64,000 nt of DNA from Viscum album (GCA_963277665.1 OY728128.1:1869312988-1869376987), one strand, 5' to 3'; positions 46,542-59,000 are shown, counted from the stretch's first letter. Numbers and translations: made by a program. The notes: a model not told the origin generated them from the sequence alone.

Positions 46542-49368
46542 TATGGTATCCCACCATTTTATTACATAATTTTCCATTACATGGTACAAAACATAGGATC
46601 TTTTCAAGTTTAGTTTCTTGGAAATAAGGTACATAATATATGAAAACCTAAATTATTCATCTACGTGCACTTGAATAATCTTTCATGGGTTCACCCAAAG
46701 TTACTTATACTTCATCTCAAATCCTAGGGAAATAAATCAAAGGAAAGGGTGATCATGAAGCTCAAAAAAGGAAAAAGAAATGGAGACATATATCATGTGA
46801 TCTTGAGATATACCAATAAAAACATGAAAATGAGGAATATAATTATAGGAACACGAATAAAAAAAGGAAATGTCGATACAAAAATTAAATGAGGCATTAT
46901 TAAGCATATCACCAAGGTTTTATAAAAGAAAATAACTAAGGTTACTCACCAAGGTATCATAAAACATGTCATCTGTAGAGATTAAATTTCTTTACCCAAT
47001 GCATTGGGGCTCTATCAGGGTGAACCATAAATATATATTAAATTAATGTGAGATACATAGATCATAATAAATCTTTTTATTAATTACTTGTGGATGATAA
47101 AGAATAAGTTTTTTAATAAAATCTTGGCATACAAAAGAGGCTAAAGACAAGATAATTACGCCATTTTTAACCCATGAAAGGAAACATGGGTTATATATAT
47201 ATAAATACCCAAATAAAATAAATAATTTTTAGGTCTATGTGAATAAACTTGTAAAATAAAAAGGATTTTTATCAATACAAATAAAATAAAATAGAATTCC
47301 TTAAGGTGAAGAAATAAATTTTGAGAAGTAAATTCGACAACATGACAAGTATAGAAGGTGGTTTTAAAAAAGGGTTAAATGAGAGGAGACAAGGGAATAA
47401 CATTCATACAAGAATATTATTACAGTAAAATGATAATATAAAGTAGAAAAAATAACTTAGTTTAAAAATTAGAATATATACCACATGAAAGGTGAACTTG
47501 AATGGAAAAGAGAAGTGAATATTTACCATACCTTGAAGAGTTGTTCCTAAAACATGAGGATGTAACCATGGGGGATTGAGGAAACTTTTGGGGGAATAAA
47601 AGTGATAAAAAATTATAATAAATTAATAGAGGATGTATTGGGAGTGAATAAAAATGGGGAAATGGTTGGTTATTTATAGGAGAAGTAGAAAATTTGTTTT
47701 AAATTTTCTAAATATAGGTCTTGGAAAACTAGGTTGTGGAAAATGAAAAACCATTAGCTTATACATGTGTTTTGCTCATTGTTATGGAAATTTGGGTCAT
47801 AGTTTATGATACTTTAATCCTAAAGAACCGAAAAACATTATTTAATACATATTTTTTTCATGGAAAAGTAAATATTCCACAATGCAATGTTTTAAAAATC
47901 AAATTTTCTTTTTTATTCTTTGGAAAGTCACTTATAGTTTTAAAAATTTAATAAATTTTTTTAAAATACATAATATTAATAAAATAACATATTTTAGTTC
48001 ATGTTTTAATTAATTATGAAACCATTGTGAAATATGTATGATGTCATAAAATATACCAAAATCATAAAGCTATATTTTTTTACTATTGACAATAAATGAA
48101 GTGTTTTCGAAAATTATCTTAAATTAAATATAGCCTAATTTTGGTTTTGTGATTTAAAGAATGATTAATATTTTATTAAAAAAATTATCTAAATATAAAA
48201 ATTTTAACTTTTAAATATAAAAAAACTTATTTATTTAAAAATAACATTTTTTAAAGCACAATCAAATTTCTGAGACTTAAAAATTTTCCTAGGCCATTAT
48301 AAAATTATTTTATCATTTATATTTAAATAAAAGTGTTTTAAAATAATATTTAATTAAAATAAATAATATTCAGAATACCATGGTTTTTTATAAAAATGTA
48401 TATATTTTCTAAAAAAATACAAGTATGTTTTCTTTGAGTCCAAAAAGAAAATTATCAAGTTTGTCTGAATTAAAAATATATTTTTTATGAAAAACTACTA
48501 TTAAAAGGAATTGATAGAATATAAATTGTATTTATTCAAAGTAATTTAATCTTTATATAACTTAGTTCTAGACATGTAACCCATTATTACACCTGCATAT
48601 GCCCAAAGGGTATGTTTTGTGATGGTGGTAGTTTGGTGGGGTGCCTCAGCTAACATCGACCGAATGGTAATCTCCAATCACTTGAAATTATCACATTGGT
48701 TATTTCATCCAAGAATTAGTAGTTGACTCTCATATTGGTCTTGGTTAAGGGAGAACCCTAGTGATGATACATACCTCCCATGTTTAGACCAAAGGTCTTC
48801 AAATAGTATACCTCTAATGGTTGAGGACATTGATTCTCCATTATATATTAATTATCCTATGTCATTACTACTTATAAACACTAATTATAACTATAAAATT
48901 ATCAACCAATGTTATCATTTCTAGTGGTCATATTGGCCAATGGACATATAATGGTCTAATACCAACTGTCACATTTCCCTTTATACCCGATAATTTTTTC
49001 ATCATTCTTTTATTCAAAATTCACTACAATTTTTGTTAGGGTTATATTTTAATTTCATAAGATGTTTATTAGTTTACTAATATTTTTTTATTTCTAAAGA
49101 ATTTTTAATGGGGGTGGGGGGGGGGTGATGATTATAGTATATTAGGTAAATCATTAATTTCCCATTTTAGTTGTTCTATTTTATATTTTCAGTCCAATTG
49201 TAATGTTTTTCATTTTAATTGGGTTTGTAGATGAATAATGTAATGATTATTATCAATGATATAAAATATGTTTGTTTATATTTATTTTTTATGTGTAAAA
49301 TATTATATAATATTTAATAAATATTTATTTAGTATACAAATATCATTTAAAAATTCTAGGTCATTACA
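46542..49368 (-). repeat. 5' LTR of element D
   Basis: Collinear with 38709-41541. It has one private feature: a G5-T-G10 run at 49110-49125 where the other copy has a short GGGTATGATG segment. The open plus-strand stretches at 47736-47951 and 49268-49528 are LTR or junction sequence. Confidence 0.82.
47671..47678 (-). promoter_or_regulatory. TATA box of the D 5' LTR
   Basis: TATAAATA on the minus strand, aligned with 39865-39872. Confidence 0.55.
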
Positions 49369-49567
49369 TTTAGGTTTTCACACTGAGGTCGATCCTTGTT
49401 ATTCTCATGTGATTTACATGGTTTTCTACTTTTCCATGTATGAGTATTTACTAAAATATTATAGGTTAGTAGAATTTAGAAGGTTTCAGTGGTTAGGTTT
49501 TAAATGTATTGGAAATGATAAAAAGTGAACAAATGTTTCAACCCCCCTATCAATTGTTATTTTATCA
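49369..49567 (+). repeat. 3' LTR of element C, right part
   Basis: Begins with the right target duplication TTTAG (49369-49373). It aligns with about 30965-31160: TTCACACTGAG (49376), TGAGTATTTACTAAAATATT (49441), GATAAAAAGTGAA (49518) and TTCAACCCCCCT (49537), ending at TCA (49565-49567). Confidence 0.8.
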
Positions 49568-49619
49568 TTTAAAACTTCACATATTGCATGATTGGGAAGA
49601 TCTGGAACATGCCTCATGA

Positions 49620-49677
49620 CACGTGGCAGATGACCTGGGTGATGAGTCATGCTAGCTTCAGCTAGCTCACTATAAAT
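49620..49677 (+). promoter_or_regulatory. promoter-like motif cluster
   Basis: A G-box CACGTG (49620-49625), a bZIP/GCN4-type TGAGTCA (49643-49649), two GCTAGC palindromes, and TATAAAT (49671-49677) lie within 60 bp, in a patch that is visibly richer in G/C than its surroundings. No supported gene follows. Confidence 0.35.
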
Positions 49678-51048
49678 TGTTATCCAAGACCTATTTTTTT
49701 GGGGGTTTGATGATAAATAGGATTAAAGATAGTTTTTATTTAATAGGCAGGTCTGATGAAGTTATTGACCTTCTCTTCATTGTGTTAGATCTCATGTTTC
49801 CATGGGTTGATGAGAGATTTCATTATTTTTTGGACTTTTGTGTGTTTTTCTTAAGATATTTTGATGCAGTGTAATTATAATATGAGTTTTAAGAAGATTC
49901 CAAAATACATCTTTAGAAGTTCCTAATTTTGGACTAAAATTAGAGTAAATTTAGGGAACACAGTTAAGGACATGGTCTACCAAACCTTCCATATCCCATA
50001 GAAAACATTATGAAAAATTCTAGGGGAACTCACACATTTGGTTCATGGTCTAAAAAAATGTTCAGTCAAACAATTTACAAAGAAGAAGGCTAGGATATTT
50101 TATATCCTTTTTTATTTTATCATCTCACGTGTTTGTTGGGTATTGTTTATGAGTGAGTAAGTGAACCATTTAGGATTTTGAAAATGGTCTTTACACATTT
50201 AAATGTAATTTTTTATTCATTGGTATGCAATTATGTTTTCGAAACATTGTTTTGGGTGATTTATTTTCTTTTATAGAAATTTTATGAAACTCTATCTCAA
50301 ATGGTTTAAGAATAATGTTTTCATGAAATAAATTTTGAGTGTTTTAAGTGGTTAAATTCATGAGTTGTTTTGGTTTGTGTATTTTCAATGGGAAATTTGT
50401 TTTGAATAAATGAATTATTTCTTTTATTGGGCTTGAGATAGTTTTTTTTCATGAGCCTATTTGGTGTTTTGAAAATGAAAAAAGTCTATATTAATATATT
50501 TTTTAAATGAGGTTTCAAAGGTTGTTTTCAATATTATTTCACCAGTTGTTTGGATTATATATTTGTTAGAATTTGTAGTGATTTGATTTAGTGCTGTGTA
50601 TTATTATTTTTAGTGGTGATCCGAGATCCCATGAGGTTCCAGGGTGACTATATAATGTCAAATATATCTTCTAGTCTCTAAGAACTGAAGAGTACTATAG
50701 AGTGAGGTGCACCTATCTTTTGTTTCATGGTTTGGGATCAGATTGGTGGAGGAATACTATCTATGGATAACCATTTTAAGTATTTTCTAGGGAGTGATTA
50801 ATGGATATTATCATACAAAAATTTTATCATGAGGAGGTGATAGTTGAGAAGGTTCTCTAGTTCTTAAGTTACCTCCTAGGGTATTAGTATATGAAAGCTT
50901 ATATGGAATAGTTCGCTGGACATGTTCCTTTTTCTTCTAATTTGGATATAGATGATTTAAATAATTCATGGTTCTTTTACTGATGACTTTTTTATAGTCT
51001 TATATTTTTGGTGTTTCAAACTAGCCTAACTATATTCATTTATGTGGT

Positions 51049-51273
51049 GTGAAAGGCTCTTTTTATATAGATTTATCAGCAGGTCAACCTATAAAAAATA
51101 ATTTTCCTACCATATTTAGTGTCGAAAAGTGTGTTCTAATGAATAAAAAGTTGAATCTAGTTATGATTTATTGGTTTGATATTTTCAAGAATGTCATACC
51201 TTATAGTTTGATAGATATAAGAATGCAATCATTGTGGACATCGGGGTCACCTCGAGAGGTTCTTCATATTTAA
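51049..51273 (+). pseudogene. possible LINE-type C-terminal fragment
   Basis: A 74-residue open stretch contains Phe-Tyr-Ile-Asp-Leu-Ser-Ala-Gly-Gln-Pro-Ile-Lys then Phe-Pro-Thr-Ile-Phe. This spacing recalls the FWxDxWxGxxPLxxxFPxLF signature after RT in plant LINEs. I could not find the preceding RT, so this is a weak assignment; it may be chance. Confidence 0.25.
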
Positions 51274-52433
51274 TGGATGTTAAATGAAAAAAATCTCAGA
51301 CTCTGATTCGATTGAAGTAGTAATATTTGGTTTTTCTTCCATATGAAGAGTTTGGAACTAATTTTCATCTTTGAGGAGGTTCTATTTTGTAATCCTCAAT
51401 TTATTGGAAAATTCTATATCACTTTTTTGTAACCTTTTTATTTATCTTTAATTGAAGTTAGATATTTTAACACATGTTATTATATTTTGAATATCGAAGC
51501 CTCTGTATTTTCCTACTTTTTTTTTGTATTTGTGAATAGTGTTGACCAAGGTTTGAGGGTTTAATGGTGAATGAAATGGGAATTAATTAGGTGTGATATG
51601 GGTTATTGTGGATAGGATTTGGTGTAGGGCATACTAGGATTTTTACTGAGATTCTATTTTTTTCATTTAGAATTGTTATGTGTAGGTATTTCATAGGTTT
51701 GGAACTTATCCTTCATACAGTCCTATGACATGAATATAGATACATTTTATTCCTTTTTGAAAAATGTTAATGTTTTTGGGGTTTCCAAAAGTTCAAGGGA
51801 GTGATCTATTTGGGATTTTTGGCTTGGTAATCCATTGGATTTCTTTGAGGAAGCACACTTTGTAGTGTTTGAGATGCTTTCAATGGTTGGTGGATCATGC
51901 CTTTAGGGTGATGATCATTATTTTGAGTTATACCATTTATTTTTCACAATGTAATATTAATTATAAATTAATGGGAGAAATTTATCTAGTCTCTATGTGT
52001 TTTACTCATTTTGGGTGTATCTTTTGAGATGTTTTGGTTAGACGTACCATTGTTTCTTGATCTTGTGGTCTCATTTTTTCTTGTGGTTTTTATCCTTGGA
52101 TTAGTTTAGGACTCAAAATTCACTTAGGTTTTAGTATGTGTCTCTGGTTGAGTTCCTAAATTCACTATATACCATATGAGTGGTCATACCAACCCTTCTA
52201 TTTATGAATAATTCATTATTTTGATTCACAGAGATTTGGTTATTGGGAAATATCTTATTGATTGTGTTTTCCAAAGAACAGGGTAATTTGGGTCCATTGT
52301 TTCTAGTTCTCATTCTAGATTTAGCCTTTTTTAAAACTTCCCTATTTCATAGGAGTTGGTTTTAATTATTCCATTGGCATGTACTATCAACTAATTTCAG
52401 GGAGTACACTTTATGGGGGGTGGAAAGTGGCAC

Positions 52434-52445
52434 AATGGGAAGAAT
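52434..52445 (+). promoter_or_regulatory. polypurine-like tract of element F
   Basis: AATGGGAAGAA, preceded by TGGGGGGTGGAAAGTGG (52414-52430), ends at the F 3' LTR start. Confidence 0.45.
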
Positions 52446-52446
52446 T

Positions 52447-53830
52447 TGGACACTCTGAAATGTTACTTTCTTCCTTTTAATCTTATAGTTGATTTATACC
52501 TTGGGGTTTCGGTGTCCTGGGTTTAAAATTTTGAGTTTATGAGGGTTTTCTAGGGAATTATAGTTAATAACATAGTTTGGGAAACAATTTTTCATAAACC
52601 ATGTTCTAGGTGATGTTGTGAAAGATGTGATCATATAGTCTATGCACTATATGGGAAACCATGGTTGGCAACCATGTGACATCTGAGGTTTTGAGGTAAT
52701 GAATGTTTTATGGTATACGTATGATTTTTTAAAGTGTGTGAGGTAACTGTGTAACCTTATAGAGAAGTTTTTTTTTTCATTTCTAATTCAATCCCTAAAT
52801 ATAATAAAATTAACATTTAAATTAAAACATATAATGTATTAATTTTTTTTTGAAAAATTATGTTTTAATTGTTTATTGTTCTTAATATTTTTTAAAATTA
52901 ATTTATAATTAAATGAGTGTTACTTAATTTTAATGTAAGTTTAATCATCATAATAGTGTCATAATTTAAAATATATTAATTTAATTTATTTGGATAGAAA
53001 TGATGCAATGCGTATAAAAAAATAATTTGTTGAAAAATAACTATTTTACCATGATAGTGAATCATTAAACTTGGTATTTTAATTTTAATATAAAAAATGA
53101 AATTTAACAAATATTTTTTTGGACATTGTGATTAAAAAATGAAACACATTATATATTAACGAATTTATAAAATTTAATAAAATTATTTTAAATATAAGAG
53201 TGCATAACACAAAAATACAATTTTAAGAAAAATGTTTCTTCAAAACATAAAATAAATTTATTAATTGTCTAGGAATAACTATTGGATGCTTGGTAAATTT
53301 TTTTATTTTATATATTTTCCATAAATTTCATTATTTAAACATGATTAATAAAATATATTAAAACAAAAATGTTTTTTTGAAATGATTTTATAGTTTTTTA
53401 GCTACATTTTTTAATTTTTTATTGCATTAACATTATTTTGTTACTTATATATATATATCATAATATAGTTACCACTATTTATACCTAACAATTTGATGGA
53501 TACATTAAAATAGTTATATTAATTTAAATAAAAGGTGACATGATTTTTTGTCACTTTGAGATGCATATAGAACAAGCTATCAAACATAATAGATTCATTT
53601 AAAAGAATGATATATAGTAAAATCATGGGGTGTTTCATTCTCAACCATAAATAAATTTCTTTCTCATAATTTTAAAACTCCAACTATGGGAGTAGTTTTG
53701 ATAAAGAGATCATAAATAAACATACATTAAATTATGATCATGGTTTTTTATGATATTATTTGATATTTCCCTATAAAAAATTATGATGAGACATTCGTTT
53801 AGTGGAATAGTCCATTCCTAACATAATTTA
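52447..53830 (+). repeat. 3' LTR of element F, start plus AT-rich body (right edge unclear)
   Basis: The first 350 bp align with 26160-26500 (start, CTTTCTTCC-TTTAATCTT...GTTGATTTA, the ACCATG and GAGGTTTT segments). From about 52830 it instead matches the minus strand of the H LTR (22770-23900). Either F and H share a family, with deletions shifting the blocks, or F's LTR is truncated and joined to another LTR. No clear end sequence was found. Confidence 0.5.
52830..53830 (+). repeat. inverted partner of 22770-23900
   Basis: See 22770-23900. The match is strongest at 52900-52960 and 53470-53530 and fades beyond about 53830. Confidence 0.65.
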
Positions 53831-54004
53831 AAATTATATTATGGCTAGAACATCCAGATACATATGGAGTAACTTCCTATAAACCATAATGAAGATTCAA
53901 ATACTTTGGATACAGTTACCTTTTCACTAGGTTTTTTATTTAATAATCATTTTCTAATAGTTTAGGTAGTGAAGAATTATATGAAATAAGACATCCAAAT
54001 TTCT
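53831..54004. other. AT-rich DNA
   Basis: Nothing recognised. Confidence 0.3.
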
Positions 54005-54345
54005 TTAGTGTAGAATAAGTGTACCTAGAACCACTAAATTATCACTATCCACTTCAATAACAGTAATTTCATAGGATTTTCTTTTTTTCCCATATCTTAG
54101 AAGGATATTGGCCTCAATTTTCATCTTATTACCTTGGTTTAGGACAAAATTTTTCATAGTTCCCAAATTACTCACAACAAAACAATGAATTTATAGCAAA
54201 TCTTTAGGGAAAAAATTATTTTACTCTATTTTGATAACTAAAATCTTCCTTTTTCATTAGTAACTTGTTTATAAATTCTCTCATTTAACATAGATAAAAA
54301 ATCTTCATGTTCCTTTAAATATTCTCTTAGATGCCTCTTCCCACA
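54005..54345 (-). pseudogene. unassigned coding-like remnant
   Basis: Two adjacent minus-strand stretches read like protein in different frames. 54345-54238 gives a charged helical segment (Arg-His-Leu-Arg-Glu-Tyr-Leu-Lys-Glu-His-Glu-Asp-Phe-Leu, then Asn-Glu-Lys-Gly-Arg-Phe and a stop). 54190-54005 gives 61 codons with Phe-Val-Val-Ser-Asn-Leu-Gly-Thr, Asn-Gln-Gly-Asn-Lys-Met and Ile-Leu-Leu-Arg-Tyr-Gly, ending Leu-Val-Val-Leu-Gly-Thr. The second loosely recalls the beta-strand pattern of FHA domains. I cannot name a family; it could be a host gene fragment or a retroelement segment. Confidence 0.3.
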
Positions 54346-55250
54346 TTATTGACTCAATAGAAATTGATTCATCCTTCATCAAATACATCACCTAAGCTTC
54401 CATGAGACACCATTATTATATTATTTTGTGTATTTGGAAAATATTTTTAGTTCACATTATTAATAATATTTTTTCATACCTAGTTTCATAAAGTCACATG
54501 GTTTCCCAAATTTTCAATTATCTAGTTTGGTTTCTCATTGGGACAATCTCTAAATTGTTAATAGAAACCATTATTGACATGGTTCCTTTTCTATTGAGTA
54601 ATTACTAAAACAAAATGTGTTAAAATGGGTGATAAATAATAATGATATATGATCAACTTATTGTATATTTTTAAATCCTATATCAGGGATTTTATACTCT
54701 ATAATGACTATATATTAAACTATAGTTCCTTTTGTTCAACCAGTAACACCCTTGTTTTGACCTAAGATACTTTTTGAATTATTTTATAATAAATTTGAAC
54801 ATACTCAACCATAATAATCTAAATACATCATTATGGTTCATAAAGATCACATGACCAAGTAGTTCATATCCACTAGTAGTGTTAAGCTAGGTGTGTAGTC
54901 TTAGACCCACTCATCATGCACCATGTAAAAATAATATTGATACTCAAATGAAAATTTTTAGGGTGATTACCCCTATATTAATATATTATACATCCACATC
55001 AACTTTCCAGTATCTAGATAGGGATATAATTTCTATGTTATTTACAAAATCCCTATTTAGTAAAATATTAGGAAAGACTTATTCATTATGGTTTCACCAA
55101 TATTTCTTATCCTAATTCCCAAACAACCTAAAATATTCAATATTAAATCAACTAACCTAATGATTTTTATATACATTTGAAATTATGATCAACCATAACC
55201 TCTACGGTTATCTAAAACCTGATCTAATTCCAATTATAACACTATAGGTG
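54346..55250. other. AT-rich unassigned DNA
   Basis: No recognised feature. The plus-strand open stretch 54891-55115 has no domain and its composition matches the surroundings. Confidence 0.3.
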
Positions 55251-56080
55251 TGATGATACTATAATTAATTAATTTATAAAATATATTTCATTACATACAT
55301 TCACATGAACTTTTTGGTTTAGAGTTTTATAGATTTTGGATAAATATTTTACAAATAAACCCCATATATTTCTCAATTAGTCAACATTTTTACTATAGTA
55401 AGAGATAAACAATATATAACAATTATTCAGCATCTCTAATAAAATTTCCATATAATATGATCTTCTAGACATATACCGTCTATTACAATTATTTATAACC
55501 TGGGGAAAATGAACCATAAGAAGGCATGATATTAAATGACTAGTAATGGTAATTATACACAATAATAAACAAAAATCATATGTAGCATAATATGAACGTA
55601 TTTTTATGAGAATATAATCAAGGAACATGAACACATCATAAAGGAATAATAATCAATATAATGAGTAGTCAAAATACAAGAATAATCAAAAAAATATCTT
55701 ATCACAATTAAATATATATTATAGGATCATGGAATAATAGGTAATACATGGGGAATGACCTATAAATATAACCACAAGAACATGATTCTTAATTTTAACA
55801 TAATAACATGAGGTATAATATGGAAGTGTGTTTATCATATAAACATGATAAATTCATAATAATATCAAAATTTTCATCAATAAAGTGTTGTAAAAACATA
55901 TTACCAAGGTTTTCCACAAAGGTATCATTTATCATTACCAAGGCATACTACCAAGATATCATAAACATGTCATCTCCAGAGATTAATTATTTATCCAATG
56001 CATGGGAGAGATCTCCAGGAACAAATTTTATATAAAATTTATATGTACATGTATATCATCCTATAGTTTTCATACTTATA
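55251..56080 (-). repeat. chromovirus LTR fragment J1
   Basis: On the plus strand it opens TGATGATACTATAATT...ATTTCATTACATACA, like the left edge of D's LTRs. It includes AACATGTCATCT-CAGAGATTAA (55964-55985) and CCAATGCATG (55996), which match 39160-39210 and 46965-47005 in D. It stops where the next copy begins. Open stretches 55377-55634 and 55808-56035 are LTR sequence. Confidence 0.55.
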
Positions 56081-59000
56081 TATATATCACATATTAATAG
56101 ATTAATATTCATTACATAACATAGAGATCCGTACAAGAATCCTATAGGTCTAATGACTTTGGAAAATTGGACATATAAAAATTAGATCTTAAAATATATA
56201 CATTGTATCATGATAAGTTCATCATAAATAGAAATATTCTTAAACATATCATATATATTCCTTTTTTACCTAACACTAGGAAAATAAAAATAAGAAAGGG
56301 TGAGCTCAAATTCTCAAAAAGTGTAAACAAGGGAGATATCAATGATCACATGGGAATAATATGAACATAAGGGTATCAGGACATGTGAATAACATATGAA
56401 AATCATACCCTGAATATCATATATTATAATCTTAAATCATGACATAAATTGTTGGAGTTCATAATAGATAAATCATGAAGGAATTAAAGAACATGTTCCA
56501 TGAGAGCCTAACATTGGATTAATACAAAAGTTTGTGGCATAAAAATAATCAAAGAAAATAATTTTTATAGATTTCATGGATTACTTCTAAGGATATATTG
56601 TTGAAATGAGTTTAATCCCCAAACCATTGTAGTATTAAAGGTTCATTCCTAGTGGAAAAAGTATCTTGTTAAACAATTTCACTCCACAATCCATTCCTAT
56701 TTATCTAATGATATATCAATATTTACCCAATACATTAGAGGGATATATAGGATGCACCCATCACATAATGGAAATGATACATATGTGTTCCATTAGATCA
56801 TAAAGAATTAATTATATCAGAACCCATAAAAATAAATGTGTTTTATAAATATTTCATCTTAGTATATCACATAGAAAAGAAATTGGTTATATAAACATTT
56901 CATCATTTCATTATATCATCACCCATGTAAAAGATATGGGTTTCATAAACATTATGTCATTATATTCTTAAATGATATAGATATAGATTATGGACGGTAC
57001 CCTTGGACCATATCCCTAGTAAAGCATAAGTGAAATCAAGGTTGCGACATTGATGAGAATAAATATTATTAAATAATTAATAAAACATTCATGAGGAAAA
57101 TAATCTTTACATTTTGAAATAGTTTATTTTAAAAATTGATAGAATATAAAGTAAAAATTTTATTTATTAAGAACCACTTAAACAAATTAAAGAATATTTA
57201 AATATGAAATTAGTCATGAAAGTAGGAAAATCCATTCATTCTATATCAATTAAAAAAACATTCCTTCCTTAATTTTTTCCAGAAGAGTAACAAAGTACCT
57301 CATTTGGGAGAGGAAGATAAGAATCCTTTATATTTTTTTAAAGTAAAATATGGGTAAAAATGACTTTAAAAATCATATTATAAAAGTAAAAACCTTCTTT
57401 AATTTTTTTTATAAAACATGGATATGAAATAAAAATGGTTTTCAACCAAAGAGGAAAAAGAAGTCAATTTTACATAAAATTAATGAGTTTTCTTAGATGT
57501 AGATCATAATATTTTATCATTATAAATTAATCATAAATAATCTTGATAAAAAATGAGATTGTAACCTACAAACCCTTACCACTTTGGTAACATTTGAATT
57601 ATAGGACCCAAGAAATAAATAACTTTATATGGGAATGTAGAACTAATGATTTTAGGATAATTATTATATAATATATTCATGGGATATATATACACCACAA
57701 AAAATAAATGAGTGGTGAATATGGCTTGTGACCTATAGAAATAATAGTGAGATAAAAATCCATTACCTTATACCTCAGATGTGTGAGAATATATTGTTTA
57801 ATAAATATTGATTTATTATAAATATATTAAATTACCATGATCATATATACAATACCATAAATTATTTACTTATAACCTTTTACTACCCATTTATTAAAAA
57901 CTATTTATTAAAAACACTATTCTGGGTGAAATCTGTATCATTTTTTATGAACATTTTGGTTTAGTAGTTTTAGACCTTATATTTTTATCATGGTTGAATC
58001 ATATATATAATTTTAATAAATAAATAAATATCATGTGTATTTATTATATACATTTTATATTCATTCATAAAATTACAAATAGAAAAATGAGCTACACCAT
58101 TCATGGAGAAGGAAGACAATATGTACACATGAACACTGTTTCTATTTTTTGATGGAAAAAGTAAAATAAAGGTAAATAATAAAAAAAATCTAGAGTAATT
58201 ATTATATAATATGTATATATATATATATATTATATTATATATCAACTTATATTTCCATAAAAGTAAAATATAAATGAAAACTGAATCACATTGCTTCATA
58301 GAGGTGGTAGTCTACACATATGCTTGATCAACACTATCATTTTTTATCGATTTTGAAGGTAAGTAGGCAGATATGATAGTATAATTCCAAACCTAAAAAT
58401 ATTTCATAAATTTCATATATATATATATAAATAATAACCATAATAATACCCTTCTATAAAGGATGGTGATTAAAAAATGAGTTGTATAACTACATGGAGA
58501 TGATAACCTACACATACGCACAAGCGATAATTTAACTTCTCATTTGATGGAAAATATGGTGTATAATGGTTTTTTTTCACAGTCATAATCAAATTTAAGA
58601 ATATTTAGAACACTTAAATGATAAATATCATTTATTTATATGAGGTAAGGAATAATATAAAAGAAAGTGATCAGTTAAGGTGATTACCTCTTTTTTTGAA
58701 AAAACTCCTTTAGATCTCTACTAAAGGGACCCGAGGTTGGTCTTTTGGGAAAAAAGAGAATATCATGAATGTGTATTGGAAAGGTTATAAGATAAATAGG
58801 AAGATTTTTGTTAAGATACAATGATACAATTGGTTTAAATAAGTGAGGTGATAGGTTCTCTTTTAAAATTGAGGTGAGGGGTCTTTTTTAATTTATCCAA
58901 ATATTATATTATACTAAATTTATTCATAATATAAATGACTAAAAATATCCATGGATTAAAATATATGGCAGGATATGGTTTTAATAACATAAAAAATTAT

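Larger units (their letters stand above)
38709..49368 (-). mobile_element. element D: Ty3/gypsy chromovirus nested in C's 3' LTR
   Basis: 10.66 kb. Minus-strand order: 5' LTR (46542-49368), PBS, gag with two zinc knuckles, protease, RT, RNase H, integrase, chromodomain-like tail, polypurine tract, 3' LTR (38709-41541). RT before integrase makes it gypsy. The Gly-Lys...His double knuckle, the integrase C-terminal block and a chromodomain-like tail recall the Tekay/Del chromoviruses. Every domain carries stops or substitutions. Confidence 0.8.
49568..52446 (+). other. interior of gypsy element F, mostly unassigned
   Basis: Lies between C's end and the F 3' LTR, so by layout it is F internal DNA, though I could not recognise gypsy domains in it. 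A promoter-like motif cluster is at 49620-49677. A possible non-LTR (LINE) fragment is at 51049-51273. The minus-strand open stretch 52131-52313 has no recognised domain. Other sequence may have been inserted here. Confidence 0.35.

Noticed and set aside
57988..58299. 103-residue Ile/Tyr-rich minus-strand frame
   Set aside because: Contains an AT microsatellite; low complexity within LTR J.
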